Notes: generated by a model not told the origin, from the sequence alone. A stretch of 64,000 nucleotides of DNA from Ziziphus jujuba (GCF_031755915.1 NC_083384.1:22070001-22134000); one strand, 5' to 3'; shown: positions 21,217-31,984, counted from the first letter of the stretch. Made by a program: numbers and translations.

Positions 21217-24200
21217 CTATATAAATACTTCCAGTTTGTCCTTAAATCTCTTAATTTGAGCTCTTGTGATTGGCCTAGTCTTCATCCGTGTCGAGTCAGC
21301 ACCCCAGCGGGTTATCGGTTGAGCGGGCTCGGGCGGAATCACATCATTCCCCTCCTCTTGAAAAGGATTTGTCCTCAAATCAAGATCATCACCTACAGCA
21401 AAAGGAGTTAAATCAGCAACATTAAATGCAGCACTCATGTTATACTCACCCGGTAAATCAAGCTTGTAGGCATTCTTGTCATTTTGCTCCAAAACTTGAA
21501 AAAGTCCATCCATAGGCGGCATGAGCTTTGACTTTCTTTGTTTAGGAAACCTTTCCTTTCGTAAGTGCAACCATACCAATTCTCCTGGGTCAAACACTAT
21601 TACAACAAAATCTAGAAATACATGCTCATTATGGTAAACATTACACTTTTTAAAGTTAGCAAACAATATTTCCCAAATTTTCAAATTGCCACTAAGTAAA
21701 GCTCTCAACAATGCAGATAAAGTTCTATGCAATAAAGACATCTTTAAATAAGTATCTTTAAACTTCATGGTCAGCAATGATTTCTTATTCATAATTACTT
21801 TATTAACATCACCAAAGCTAAGATAACAATTTATATTCTTCCTTTCTTGTCTTCCTTTTCCTTTCTCACTCAATGCCATCTCACCTTCCTCACTCTCGGC
21901 TTTTGCACCAAATTTCTCACTCTTGGTTTTAATAAAATTTTTCCACACAACCTGAGCATTAGAAGACTTACCTAGGACAGCAAGCTCACCTTTTCCCTCG
22001 TGATTGGATGGTAGTCCAATTGGAATTTCATTTGGGAAGACATCTCCAAATTCCTTAAAAAAAGAAATCATTGAACTTGGCAATTCAAGTTCTTCAAAGT
22101 TAGTTTGATCATTAAAATAATTTTCTTTATAAATGATGACCAGCAAAGGTTTCTTACACCCAATAACCTTATTAATATCCCCTAAACTCAAATAAAAGTT
22201 GCTACTTAACCTTTCTTTTCTTTCTTTTTCTTTTTTCCCCTTGGATTGGCGCAAACCTTCAGATTTCTCTTCCTTCTCCAAGCTCTCGGGTTTGCCACTT
22301 TCTTTCCCCTCTCTTTCGGCTTTTCCTTGATCTTTCCACTCAATATGAGTCTTAGAAACCTTATCTTGATCAGCAACCTCATTCTTACCTTCTTGAAAGG
22401 ATGGTGAAGCTGTTGGTGCCATACTTGCTTTTTCCTTAAGCTTTTCGGCTTCTCTCCTTTGTTGCATTTGTAATTGGTCTTTGTAAACCTCTTTAGGAGA
22501 TAATGGTTCCAGCTTGACCTTCTTCCCTTTAAACCTGAAAACAATACTATTTTCTCGACCAAAATGAGTAGCATCTTTATCAAATTGCCACGGTCTACCT
22601 AATAGTATATGTCCAGCAATCATGGGTACAATATCACATAAAACTACATCCTCATATCTACCTATATTAAATTTTACTTTGGCTTGTTTATTCACTTTTA
22701 TTTCACCACCATCATTAAGCCATTGTAATCTATAAGGTTCTGGATGTTTAATAGTTATTAAGCCTAATTTATCAACTACAATGTTACTAATTACATTTGT
22801 ACAACTTCCACTATCAATAATCATACTACAAATCTTACCTTGAATTTCACATCGGGTGTGGAAGATGTTCTCTCTTTGAATCTGCTCTTCATCTTTGTAG
22901 ACAGCAAGTACTCTCCTTGAAACCAAGCTCAAATCGGCATTAGATGTATCTACAGGTTCGGCTTCATCTTCATTGCAATCCTCCTCTTGCTCGGTTTCAG
23001 CCCCACTTTCTTCACTTCCGGATTCCAGCTCACCATCACCCTTTAATACCATGATTCTTCTATTTGGGCATTGGCTGGCTATGTGTCCTCTTCCTTGGCA
23101 CTTAAAACAAATTATTTCTCTGGATTTTTGAGGTTTAGGATCAGATTTTATCTCACCTCTAAGTGCTTGGACAGATTCGGTCTTGACCTCCCTTCTTGGC
23201 CGGTTGGTAGATTCTTCTCCTAATTTCGGCTTTAACTTGTTTTCATAAGTGGAATTGTTTTTCCAGCCACTTGAACTTGTCCTTCCACTACTAGAAACTC
23301 CTCCAAACCGTGTACTAACACCCCTCCTCTTGAATTGGTTCTCATGCTTAATGGCTACATGCAACATCTCCTCCAATTCCAAGTATTGTTGTAATTCAAG
23401 TTGGTTGGCAATGTCTCGGTTTAACCCTCCAAGAAATCTTGCCATGGTTGCCTCCCTATCCTCATTCATATTCAGCCTCATCATTAACATCTCCATCTCT
23501 TTGTAATAATCCTCCACGGACCTACTTCCTTGAGACAAAGATTGAAGCCGTTGATGCATCAACCTATGGTAATGGGATGGCACAAACCGCTTCCTCGTGG
23601 CTCCTTTCATTTGTCGCCATGTTGTAATTAAGTCATCACCAACTCTCCTTCGGGTGCTTTGCTCATTTGTCCACCATTGGAGTGCATAATGGCCAAACTC
23701 CATTGCTGCCAACTTCACCTTCTTACCTTCCGAATAGTTATGGCAGTCAAAAATCATCTCCATTTTTTCTTCCCACTCCAAATAAGCTTCAGGATCACTT
23801 TTACCCATAAAAGGTGGGATATTAACCTTGATATTTCCCAAATCATCATCTGTATCTTCCCTCCTATATCTCCCACAGCCAGCTCTATCTTGGACAGCAA
23901 AGGTTTCTTCCATACCTTCCTCAAAGTCACCGTCGAATGGCTCCTCATCAAATTCCTCTCTCAGCCTCTCACGACCTCCTCGTCCTCGGCCTCGTCCTCC
24001 ATGGAATTCTTGCCTATTTCTTGTATTCGGCCTTCCTTGTGAGGCTTCTAGTCTTCCCACTCTTTGATTGACATGCTCAACTTGAGCACTAACCCGCTGT
24101 ATTGATTCCAAAACAGCTCTCATGTCCACTTGGTCTCCACTCCCGGTAGCTCGGTCATCGCCATGGAATGCGACGGACTCTTCCTCATTGATCCTCAAGG

Positions 24201-24234
24201 GTGGATCCCCTCTTCTTATTCTAGAATCTTCCAT
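21217..24234 (-). CDS. G7 Gag-protease-integrase-tail polyprotein (intact frame, no RT)
   Basis: About 1005 codons from MEDSRIRRGDPPLRIN (an upstream in-frame ATG at 24252 is possible) to a stop inside the LTR. Counted from the upstream ATG: Arg/Gly-rich N-terminus; capsid-like gag ~135-310 (GNIKVNIPPFMGKSD, RVGDDLITTWRQMKG); CCHC zinc knuckle ~385 (CFKCQGRGHIASQC); retropepsin from ~477 (MIIDSGSCTNVIS); two related linker blocks ~620-713 and ~753-834 ([20 protein letters not shown]) separated by EFGDVFPNEIP, the usual RT entry; then [30 protein letters not shown] and [12 protein letters not shown], the integrase tail. Typical Gypsy polyproteins run to ~1500 residues; RT, RNase H and the DDE core are missing. 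Probable products are capsid and protease. Confidence 0.9.
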   Translation of the reverse strand: MEDSRIRRGDPPLRINEEESVAFHGDDRATGSGDQVDMRAVLESIQRVSAQVEHVNQRVGRLEASQGRPNTRNRQEFHGGRGRGRGGRERLREEFDEEPFDGDFEEGMEETFAVQDRAGCGRYRREDTDDDLGNIKVNIPPFMGKSDPEAYLEWEEKMEMIFDCHNYSEGKKVKLAAMEFGHYALQWWTNEQSTRRRVGDDLITTWRQMKGATRKRFVPSHYHRLMHQRLQSLSQGSRSVEDYYKEMEMLMMRLNMNEDREATMARFLGGLNRDIANQLELQQYLELEEMLHVAIKHENQFKRRGVSTRFGGVSSSGRTSSSGWKNNSTYENKLKPKLGEESTNRPRREVKTESVQALRGEIKSDPKPQKSREIICFKCQGRGHIASQCPNRRIMVLKGDGELESGSEESGAETEQEEDCNEDEAEPVDTSNADLSLVSRRVLAVYKDEEQIQRENIFHTRCEIQGKICSMIIDSGSCTNVISNIVVDKLGLITIKHPEPYRLQWLNDGGEIKVNKQAKVKFNIGRYEDVVLCDIVPMIAGHILLGRPWQFDKDATHFGRENSIVFRFKGKKVKLEPLSPKEVYKDQLQMQQRREAEKLKEKASMAPTASPSFQEGKNEVADQDKVSKTHIEWKDQGKAEREGKESGKPESLEKEEKSEGLRQSKGKKEKERKERLSSNFYLSLGDINKVIGCKKPLLVIIYKENYFNDQTNFEELELPSSMISFFKEFGDVFPNEIPIGLPSNHEGKGELAVLGKSSNAQVVWKNFIKTKSEKFGAKAESEEGEMALSEKGKGRQERKNINCYLSFGDVNKVIMNKKSLLTMKFKDTYLKMSLLHRTLSALLRALLSGNLKIWEILFANFKKCNVYHNEHVFLDFVVIVFDPGELVWLHLRKERFPKQRKSKLMPPMDGLFQVLEQNDKNAYKLDLPGEYNMSAAFNVADLTPFAVGDDLDLRTNPFQEEGNDVIPPEPAQPITRWGADSTRMKTRPITRAQIKRFKDKLEVFI
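21347..21360 (-). other. Polypurine tract of G7
   Basis: Sense strand CAAGAGGAGGGGAA abuts the LTR and is read in frame as QEEGN of the polyprotein. Confidence 0.85.
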
Positions 24235-25280
24235 GTTAGTAAAATACTGCAAAAATAAAATAAATCCTCACAATATTCACTCCCTCACGTGTTTCACTCA
24301 AACAAGGTCTCGACACTCGTGTTTGCACACTAGTTTCGGCTTTTACCCTCTTTTAAGCTCTCACACTTTTGCCTTTTTCCACTCAATGAATTATCTCAAA
24401 GTTCTAATTAAAACACTCACAAAACAGCAATTAGATCACTAGTATGTTTTAATTAAACTTATCAACAAAGCAGTAGGAAAAAGTAGGCAATACCGAAAGA
24501 ATCCAACAAATCCTAATTTTTCGGCTTTCTAGACAAGAAAACACAAAATAATGGGAAAACGTTGGAATTTTTGAAAACTGCACCAGATGGTAGTAGATTA
24601 TGAGTTCAAGAATAAAATTCCAGAAAAAGAAATTCAAATACGAACAAGAATCAAAGAGAACAAAATTATAGAAAAGTGTTGGTTGTTGTTCTTGTAATTC
24701 AAGTTTTGTATCAATTCCTTTATCTAATTTTAATCCAAATAATTTAAGCACCCAAAATCCAAATATCCAGCAGCAAACATAATTCTCCAGCAACTCAAAT
24801 ATTGAATAAATAATAAAAAACCAGCAGCTCCAACAAATTTCCAGCAAACAAATCAAACTCCAACAAACCGAAATATATATATATATTTTTTTATTCGGCT
24901 TTACCTCTTCTTTTTTTTTTTTTTTTTCACTCACAGATCATAAACAACTGCAGTAGCAAGAGTAAGTACCAAAATTTCAATTCCAAATCCAAAACAAACA
25001 CCAAACCCGTGACCTCCAAATAAACACAAATGTGAAATCAACAAAAACCAAAATTATCAAGAACAATGATAATAGACAACCAACAAATTAGGAAACAAAA
25101 ATACGATAAAACTAGGAAACCTAATTCAACTAGGAATGAATTTTTTTTTTTTTTTAAAAGCAGAACGTGTATGGGATGGATGCAACGTTAACCTAATGCT
25201 AAAATTGCAGAATAACACAAAAACAAATCAACCAAATAAAGATAGATCAAACCTGAACAAAATTTAGCTCTGATACCAAA
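24235..25280 (-). other. G7 leader and primer-binding site
   Basis: About 1 kb of non-coding leader with A-runs in the sense direction (T-runs near 24889-24927 and 25141-25155). The primer-binding site TGGTATCAGAGC is the complement of 25267-25278, two bases from the 5' LTR. Confidence 0.8.
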
Positions 25281-26415
25281 TGATACGAACCTAGGACGAC
25301 CTGCTCCTAAACCCGTATTATATTAGCCCGGATCTTAATTAAGTTCAAGTTCTAATGGAATGGACCTCAACCCCTAACCAACCTGTGGTTAGAAACCTTG
25401 GTATAATGTAGACGCCACAATAGGGGATGGAAAACCTATTGATAAGTCAAGCTAAAACAACCAATTCTCTAATGGTGTTTTAGGTGTTCTCAAAGAACAA
25501 AGAGATAATTAATCTCACAAGTATTTTTTTAATCAAATCAAAGTTTTTTTATTATTAAAAAATAAGCCTTTAAATAGGCTACAAAGCCACGAAATAAAAC
25601 CCTAAAAATAAAGAAAAAACCAGCCACCACACATAAAGAAACCTAGTTGGCTGAAACTATACTTCCTTTCCTAATCTAAGTTTGATTAATTAATTCCTTT
25701 ATATTAAATTAGGAATTAATTAATTTACAATGGAAAGAATAAAATAAAAACCTTCCTAAAGTTATTTTTCCAGAAAATAAATAAATAAAAGCCAAAAAGT
25801 AATGGTAGTTTCCTAAAACAAAAAGTAGAATCAAATTAGGAAACCATAATACTAGCTTTTTGACTAAGTTGACTTTGACCAATCTTTGACCAAATTGAGC
25901 TCCAAATCAGCTTCTAGATGCTTTGTAGGATGCCAAATAAACTGAATATGAAGGCCCACATGTTGCCCATGCTTGGAAAAATAAGAAAAGGCTAATACAG
26001 TAAAATACAGTAAAGCCAGCAAGCAATACAGCAAATTCGGCCAAATTGTTGAAGCTGTCCGTACAAGCCCTTTTTGATTGCATTTGAGGCTGATTTAACT
26101 TGATTCCATGACCTCTTAGGCATATGTATTGAACCCATAAAGCATTGGAACCATTTCATGCTTCTCGGACTCCAAAAATGTACCAAAACCGTCACCCGGG
26201 TCCGTATCGGCTTCCACCACTTTGATGCTTAGAATAGGCTTTGTATCTTCAAGTATGGACAAGCTCAGTTGAGATTGACTACCCCCTGTATAAATACTTC
26301 CAGGTTGTCCTTAAATCTCTTAATTTGAGCTCTTGTGATTGGCCTAGTCTTCATCCGTGTCGAGTCAGCACCCCAGCGGGTTATCGGTTGAGCGGGCTCG
26401 GGCGGAATCACATCA
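25281..26415 (-). repeat. 5' LTR of G7
   Basis: Near-identical to 20211-21346. It carries the same coding tail (26286-26415), TATA-like motif (25566-25579) and inverted repeat. Confidence 0.95.
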
Positions 26416-26530
26416 CAGGTTGTCCTTAAATCTTTAGGCTTTAGCCCTAGTGATCGGCCTAGACTTCATTCATATTGGATCAGCATCCCAGCGGGTAGTC
26501 GATTGTTCGGTTATGAGTGGATTCTCGTCA
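26416..26530 (-). repeat. 3' LTR of G6, inner part
   Basis: Continuation of 19189-20210 after G7, starting with TSD copy CAGGT and ending GGATTCTCGTCA. The minus strand reads the diverged tail ITEQSTTRWDADPI. Confidence 0.85.
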
Positions 26531-27060
26531 TTCCCATCCTCGTGAAAATGAGATAAGTCAACAACATTAAATATAACACTAACATTATACTCACCTGGTA
26601 AGTCAAGTTTGTAAGTATTCTCATTAATCTGCTCTAAAACTTGAAAAGATCCATCTCCACATGGCATAAACTTCAACTTTCTTTGTTTGGGAAACCTCTC
26701 CTTTCTTAAATGCAACCATACCCAATCTCCCGTATCAAATACTTCCTTGACAAATCTTCTGTAAAAGTTAGCCAAATCATGAAAACGCCTCACTTGGATA
26801 ACAGAAGTAGGTTTCTGCCACTCTTAAATTGCTTGGACTATAGATTGGTCATCTTTAATTACTGCAACACTTCCAACAAATCCTAGGAAAACAAGTTCAT
26901 CTTTACAAAAATCATAGTTTTTTAGGTTGCAAATAATCTTTCCTTCCTACATGTATTTAAAAATTGCCTAAGATGTCCTACATGCTAATCTAGATGCCTA
27001 CTATATACAAGAATATCATCAAATTCCTGCAAAATAGAAGAAATAGAACTTGGCAATTTA
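26531..27060 (-). pseudogene. G6 pol remnant: RT C-terminal half fused to integrase tail
   Basis: Read on the minus strand, linker motif LKLPSSISSILQEF passes straight into FDDILVYSRHLD (DD codons at 27015-27020), the catalytic YxDD region of Gypsy RT. Then come HVGHLRQFLNT, KERLFAT, ELVFLGFVGS, EWQKPTSVIQVRRFHDLANF and YRRFVKEV (to ~26738), the RT thumb and connection. The next residues are [20 protein letters not shown], the integrase C-terminus. The RT N-terminal half, RNase H and integrase core are missing. Stops and a frameshift are present near 26830-26960. Confidence 0.8.
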
Positions 27061-29118
27061 AGTTCTTCAAGGTTAGCTTGATCATTTAAATTAGTGTCTC
27101 TATAAATTATAACCCCCAAAACTTAGATAGAAATTTTTATTTTTCCTCTCTTTTCTTTCTTTTTCTTTCTCACTCACGGATTCCACTATTTTCACCTTAC
27201 TCTCGGCTTTTCCTCCCCTTTTCTCACTTTCGGCTTTGGCTTTGTTTTTCCACTCAATTTGGGTTTTAGAATACTTACTGGTTGGTCTTGTTCAGCCTTG
27301 TCCCCTTGGATTGAGGTTGGAGTCGTGGGTGCCACACTAGTCCTTTCTTTGAGCTTTTCAGCCTCACTCCTTTGTTGTATTTAAAGTTGGTATCTAAATA
27401 CCTCATCAGGAGTCAATGGTTTCAGCTTGACCTTTTTACCTTTAAATCTAAAAACAATAGCATTCTCTCAACCATAATGTATAGTATCTTTCTCAAATTG
27501 CCATGGCCTACCTAATAAAATATGTCCGACATGCATAGGCACAACATCACATAAAATAGCATCCACATATTTATCAATGCTAAATTTTACTTTGACTTGT
27601 TTGTTTACTTTCATTTCACCACTATCATTAAGCGATTGTAATCTATATGGTTCAGGATATTTAATTGTTGCTAAGCCTAATTTTTCCACCACAATATTAC
27701 TAATTACATTTGCACAACTTCCACTATCAATTATTATACTATAGACCTTACCTTGGATGTCACAACGACTGTGGAAGATCTTCTCTCTTTGTATTTGATG
27801 CTCATCTTTGTACAAGGTCAAGGCTTTCCTACTCACCAAGCTCAATTCGACATTCGAAGCATTTAGGGTTTCAGCTTTATCTTCAACATCTTCCTCTTCT
27901 TGCTCGGACTCAATTTCAGCTTCATGACTATCAGATTCAAACTCACCATTGTCCTTCAAGACCATGATTCTTCTACTTGGACATTAGTTGGCAATATGCC
28001 CTCATCCCTGGCACTTAAAACAAATAATATCTCTAGTTCTAGAGGGTTTAGGATCAGATTTACCTTCATATTTATGTGCTTGAGTAGGTTCGGCCCTATC
28101 ATCTCTCCTTGGCCGATTAGTACTCTCCTCACCTTGCTTTGGTTTTGGGTTTGAATTATAAACGGGATTGCTTCTCCAAACACTTGGATTTGTTTTCCCG
28201 CTGTTTGATACTCCTTCAAACCATGAGCTTCCATTCCTTTCAAATTGATTTTCAATTTCGATAGCCACATGCAACATCTCTTCCAATTCCACATATTGTT
28301 ACAATTCCAACTGATTAACTATCTCATGATTCAACCCACCTAGAAACCGTGCCATGGTTGCTTCTCTATCCTCACTCATGTTCAATCTCATCATGAGCAT
28401 CTCCATCTCCTTATAATAATCCTTCATAGACCCACTATCTTGTGATAATGATTGGAGTCTTTGATGCAGTAACTTATGGTAATGACTTGGTACAAACCTC
28501 TTTCACATGGCTCCTTTCATTTATTGCCAACTAGTGATGGGTTCATCTCCAACTCTTCTTTTGGGTAATTTGCTCATTTATCCACCATTGGAGTGCATAA
28601 TGACCAAATTCCAATGTTACCAATCTAATTTTCATAGCCTCCGAATAGTTGTGACAATAAAAGATCATCTCCATACGCTCATCCCATTCTAAGTATGCCT
28701 CCGGATCACTTTTCCCTATGAAAGGTGTTATGTTTATCTTAATATTTCCAAGATCATCATCCTCATTCCTTGCTGGTCTCCCACAGGTTGGTCTACCTTG
28801 GAGTGAAAAAATATCGTCAATTTCTTATGAAAGATTATCTCCATAATTACCTTCCTCAAACTCCTCTCTAGGTCACCCTCGGCCTCCATGTACATCAAAC
28901 CTTATATTTGGCCCATCTTGTGATGTTTACAACCTGTCCAACCTTTTATCTAGGTGATCAAATCGAGCATTTATCCGCTGCAATTGTTTCAAAGTCCCCA
29001 TCATGTCGGTAGGTTCGCCTCCACTTTCCGTAGCTCTTAAATCACCTTTGAACCCCACGGATTCTTCTTCATTAATTCTTAGTGATCCATCTCCTCTCCT
29101 CATCCTTGAATATGCCAT
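27061..29118 (-). pseudogene. G6 gag and protease, broken
   Basis: gag starts at ATG 29116-29118 (MAYSRMRRGDGSLRIN). Capsid motifs lie around 28300-28760, the zinc knuckle around 27970-28020 (CFKCQG, then damaged) and the retropepsin at 27468-27965 with MII(I)DSGSCANVISN intact. Frameshifts and stops split it into at least four frames. Otherwise it is the same architecture as G7 up to the protease, followed by a K/E-rich linker (27110-27400). Confidence 0.8.
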
Positions 29119-30263
29119 GTCAGTAAAAATAATACAAAAATCCTTACCAAATTCATTCTCTCATGTGTTTCACTTAAATAAGGTTTCAACACTCGTGTAT
29201 GCAGACTAGTCTCGGCTTTTCTAACCTCTTTAAGCTCACACTTTCTTGCCTTTTGCCACTCAATGAATTAAGTCAAAGTTCAAATTAAAACACACTTAAA
29301 TAGTAACTATATCATAGGTGTACCTTAATTTAAACTTATCAACAAAACAGCAACTAAAACGAACAAATACCGAGTAAATTAACAAAATCTAGTCTCGGCC
29401 TAACTAACCAAAAAATAAGGTAACTTAACAAGCAATTTATGGAATCAATAATAAACTGACCAGAATATTAAGAAACCAAGAATTTATGGAATAAATATAG
29501 AAAAGAGATTAAAGCAATGAACAAGAATCAATTCGAACAAAATATGGAATAGTTGTTGGTTGTTGTTCTTGTAATTTAAGTCTTTGTGTCAAATCCTTTT
29601 CCAACTTTAATCCAAATAATTTTAAGCACTCAAAATTCAAACATCCAGCAACAAAATATTGAATAAATAGGCAATATCTCAGAGCTCCAACAATTTTCCA
29701 GCAACAAATTCAAACTCCTAATTCAACAAATCGGCCTTTTGTACAATTTCTTTTTATTTTTAAACTCGGCTTTTTTGGCTTTTTTTTTAATCTTTTTTTT
29801 TATCTGATCACAAATATAATAATAACAGAACAATTTCTAGAAGTACCAAACCAAGCAAACCCTTAACTTCAATGACAACAAAAAAAAGAAATACCCAAAC
29901 CTGAGACCACAACATACAAATTTGCAATTTTTGTGAATTTGTAATTTGTTGCTGTAAATCCTCCTTTCCTCCCATTTTTTTTCTTTTTTCTTTTTTTTTT
30001 TTTGAATATATGAATGAAAATAACTAAGATCAAAACTACAAAGAAAAATCAACAATTGATGAAAAACAAGCAACAAATTAGGCAAAAAATACGGAAAAAC
30101 AAAGAAACTAATTGCGGCTAAGAATGATTTATATATTTATATATGCTGAACGTGTAGAATAGATGCAACCTTAACCTAATTCTAAAATTGTAGACTAGCA
30201 CAAAACAAAATAAAGCAAATAAGATAGATCAAACATGAACAAAATATTGGGTTTAATACCAAA
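29119..30263 (-). other. G6 leader and decayed primer-binding site
   Basis: Leader with T-runs (A in sense) at ~29760-29800 and 29976-30003. The site where the primer-binding site should be (complement of 30249-30261) reads TGGTATTAAACCC, several changes from canonical. Confidence 0.75.
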
Positions 30264-31393
30264 TGATATGAATCTAAGTCAACTCGTGCTCAAACCCGTA
30301 TTATATTAGCATGGAATCGAAAAATTAAGTTCAAGTTCTTATGGTCACCTCAACCCTTAATCAACCAATGACTAGAAACCTTGGTATATGATGAAGATGC
30401 CACAATAGATGATGGATGTCCTATTGATAAGTCAAACTAAAACACTCACTCTCTAATGGTGTCTTAGGTGTTCAAAAGAGCAAAGAGAATTGTCACAAAT
30501 AATTTTATGAATAATATTAAAGGTGCATTCTCGTTGAAAAATAACCTTTAAAATAGGTTAAAATAACAACGCAATATATCCTAAAAATCTAAGAGAAAAC
30601 CGGCCATACAATGTCAATTTCCTAATGTGGACGAAATTCTATTTTTTTCCTAATTCTAATTTTGATTAATTAATTTCTTTATTTTGAATTAGGAATTAAT
30701 TAATTTACAATGAAAATAATAAAATAATAAATTTTCTAAGTTGATTTTTCTAGCAAATAATAAATAGAAACCAAATAAAAGACTAATTTCCTAAAACAAA
30801 AAGTCAAAATCAAATTAGAAAACAAGTTGACTAGTTTGACCACTAAGGTATCTTTGATAGTATTCTAGCTTGTAAAGGCTCCAAATCAGCTCCTATATGC
30901 CATGTAGGATGCCAAATAGGATTATTTATAAGTCCTACATGTTGCCTTGCTTGGAATAAAGAGCAAATGTCAAATCAACAAAATACAGTAAAGTTAGTAA
31001 CAAAATACGGCAAAACCAGCCAACTATTCCCTCTACGTGTAAATGCCCAATATGGTTGCTTTTGATTCTGCCTTGGCTTGATTCCATGACCTCTTAATGA
31101 TTTTCATTGGATCCATGAAGTGCTGGATCTATGCCATGCTGTCTAGAGTCCATATTTGCATGAAAACAGCTACCTAGGTTCGTATTGACCTCCACTACTT
31201 GGATGCTTAAAACAGGCTTTGTATCTTCGAGTATGGACAAGCCCTTTTCAGAATTGATAACTTATTGTAAAATGCAGCCAGGTTTTCCTTAAATCTCTAG
31301 GCTTGAGCCCTAGTGATTGGCCCATATTTTATTCATATTGGATCAACACCCCAGTGGGTATTCGGTTGTGTGGGCACGGGTAGATTCTCATCA
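30264..31393 (-). repeat. 5' LTR of G6
   Basis: TGATATGAATCTAAG... to ...GATTCTCATCA, 1130 bp, clearly diverged from the 3' LTR, which marks G6 as much older than G7. Confidence 0.9.
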
Positions 31394-31984
31394 CTTACCC
31401 AACTCTGTTGGACCTAGTCTTCTCCAGATTTCATCCTTAATATTTCAACATGCCACTTGTCCAAATTCAAGCAATTTGGATGAAGATATCCCAGCCTTCC
31501 ATCAAGTCAAAGTAGCATTAGCCGATTTGGTGGAGACAGTCTTTTGAAGTTCAAAATCTCACTAACCTTTGCCATATTTGTGCACTCACATGTGAGTTGG
31601 TATTTAAATGTTCTGTATTAGATTATAAGGTGGAAAATTTGTATTTTTTTTTTAATTTTAAAGACTTCTATTTGGTCTCACACACATTTCGCATGTGTGA
31701 GACAAGTTTTGTACCAATATAATACAACAATGAAAGGAAAAACAAGATGAATTGTGCTGTCTAGTTTGTGTGGCATACTTTAGCATCTTTTCTTCTTCAT
31801 CGTCCTCTTCTTCTTCCTTCCAAACTAAAACCCTAACAAACCTCAATATCACCATACAAAAAACAAGCATAAAAATCACCTAAATACCAAACCAAAAACT
31901 AGATTAAAGGTTGTGCACAAGACTAACAACCTGTGTACAACACCCTTGGCCAAGTGAACCTAAAAACCACATTGAACTCTAACA
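31394..31984 (+). repeat. 3' LTR of C1, second part
   Basis: Aligns with 2025-2570 of the 5' LTR (CTTAATATTTCA, GACAGTCTTTTGAAG, CACATGTGTGAGAC) and ends AACTCTAACA. The first five bases are the second copy of the G6 TSD. Confidence 0.85.

Larger units (their letters stand above)
20211..21346 (-). repeat. 3' LTR of G7
   Basis: Plus-strand ends TGATACGAAC and GGAATCACATCA. It contains the inverted repeat at 20617-20654, the promoter-like motif at 20497-20510 and, at its inner end (21220-21346), the last ~42 codons of the polyprotein. Confidence 0.95.
20211..26415 (-). mobile_element. G7: young, structurally intact non-autonomous Gypsy element
   Basis: Complete 6.2-kb insertion with a perfect 5-bp TSD CAGGT (20206-20210 and 26416-26420), LTRs of 1136 and 1135 bp, a primer-binding site, a ~1-kb leader, one uninterrupted gag-protease-tail frame and a polypurine tract. 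The LTRs differ at only some 15-20 positions by eye, so insertion is recent. It sits in the LTR of its older relative G6, same orientation. It lacks RT, RNase H and integrase core, so movement would require enzymes in trans. Confidence 0.92.
19189..31393 (-). mobile_element. G6: older Gypsy element, with G7 nested in its 3' LTR
   Basis: Flanked by a perfect TSD, CTTAC (19184-19188 and 31394-31398). 3' LTR 19189-20210 plus 26416-26530, internal 26531-30263, 5' LTR 30264-31393. Its coding region is broken but is the only Gypsy copy here that keeps a stretch of RT, so it is the most complete pol relative in the window. Confidence 0.9.
1734..31984 (+). mobile_element. C1: old Ty1/Copia element, shattered by nested Gypsy insertions
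   Basis: One Copia copy can be followed in order: 5' LTR 1734-2570, primer-binding site 2571, gag start 2705-2846, gag to integrase 15100-16479, integrase/RT/RNase H 17514-18730, 3' LTR 18732-19188 plus 31394-31984. Each gap is filled by an insertion or by insertion plus deletion. The 5' LTR lacks about 170 bp of its start and there is no TSD to compare, because left and right flanks are unrelated. It is the oldest scaffold of the left half of the window. Confidence 0.85.

Noticed and set aside
22206..22583. 125-codon K/R-rich minus-strand frame overlapping G7 protease-linker
   Set aside because: Shadow of the main G7 frame in a K/E-rich region; the same shadow appears at 47140-47535 in G12.
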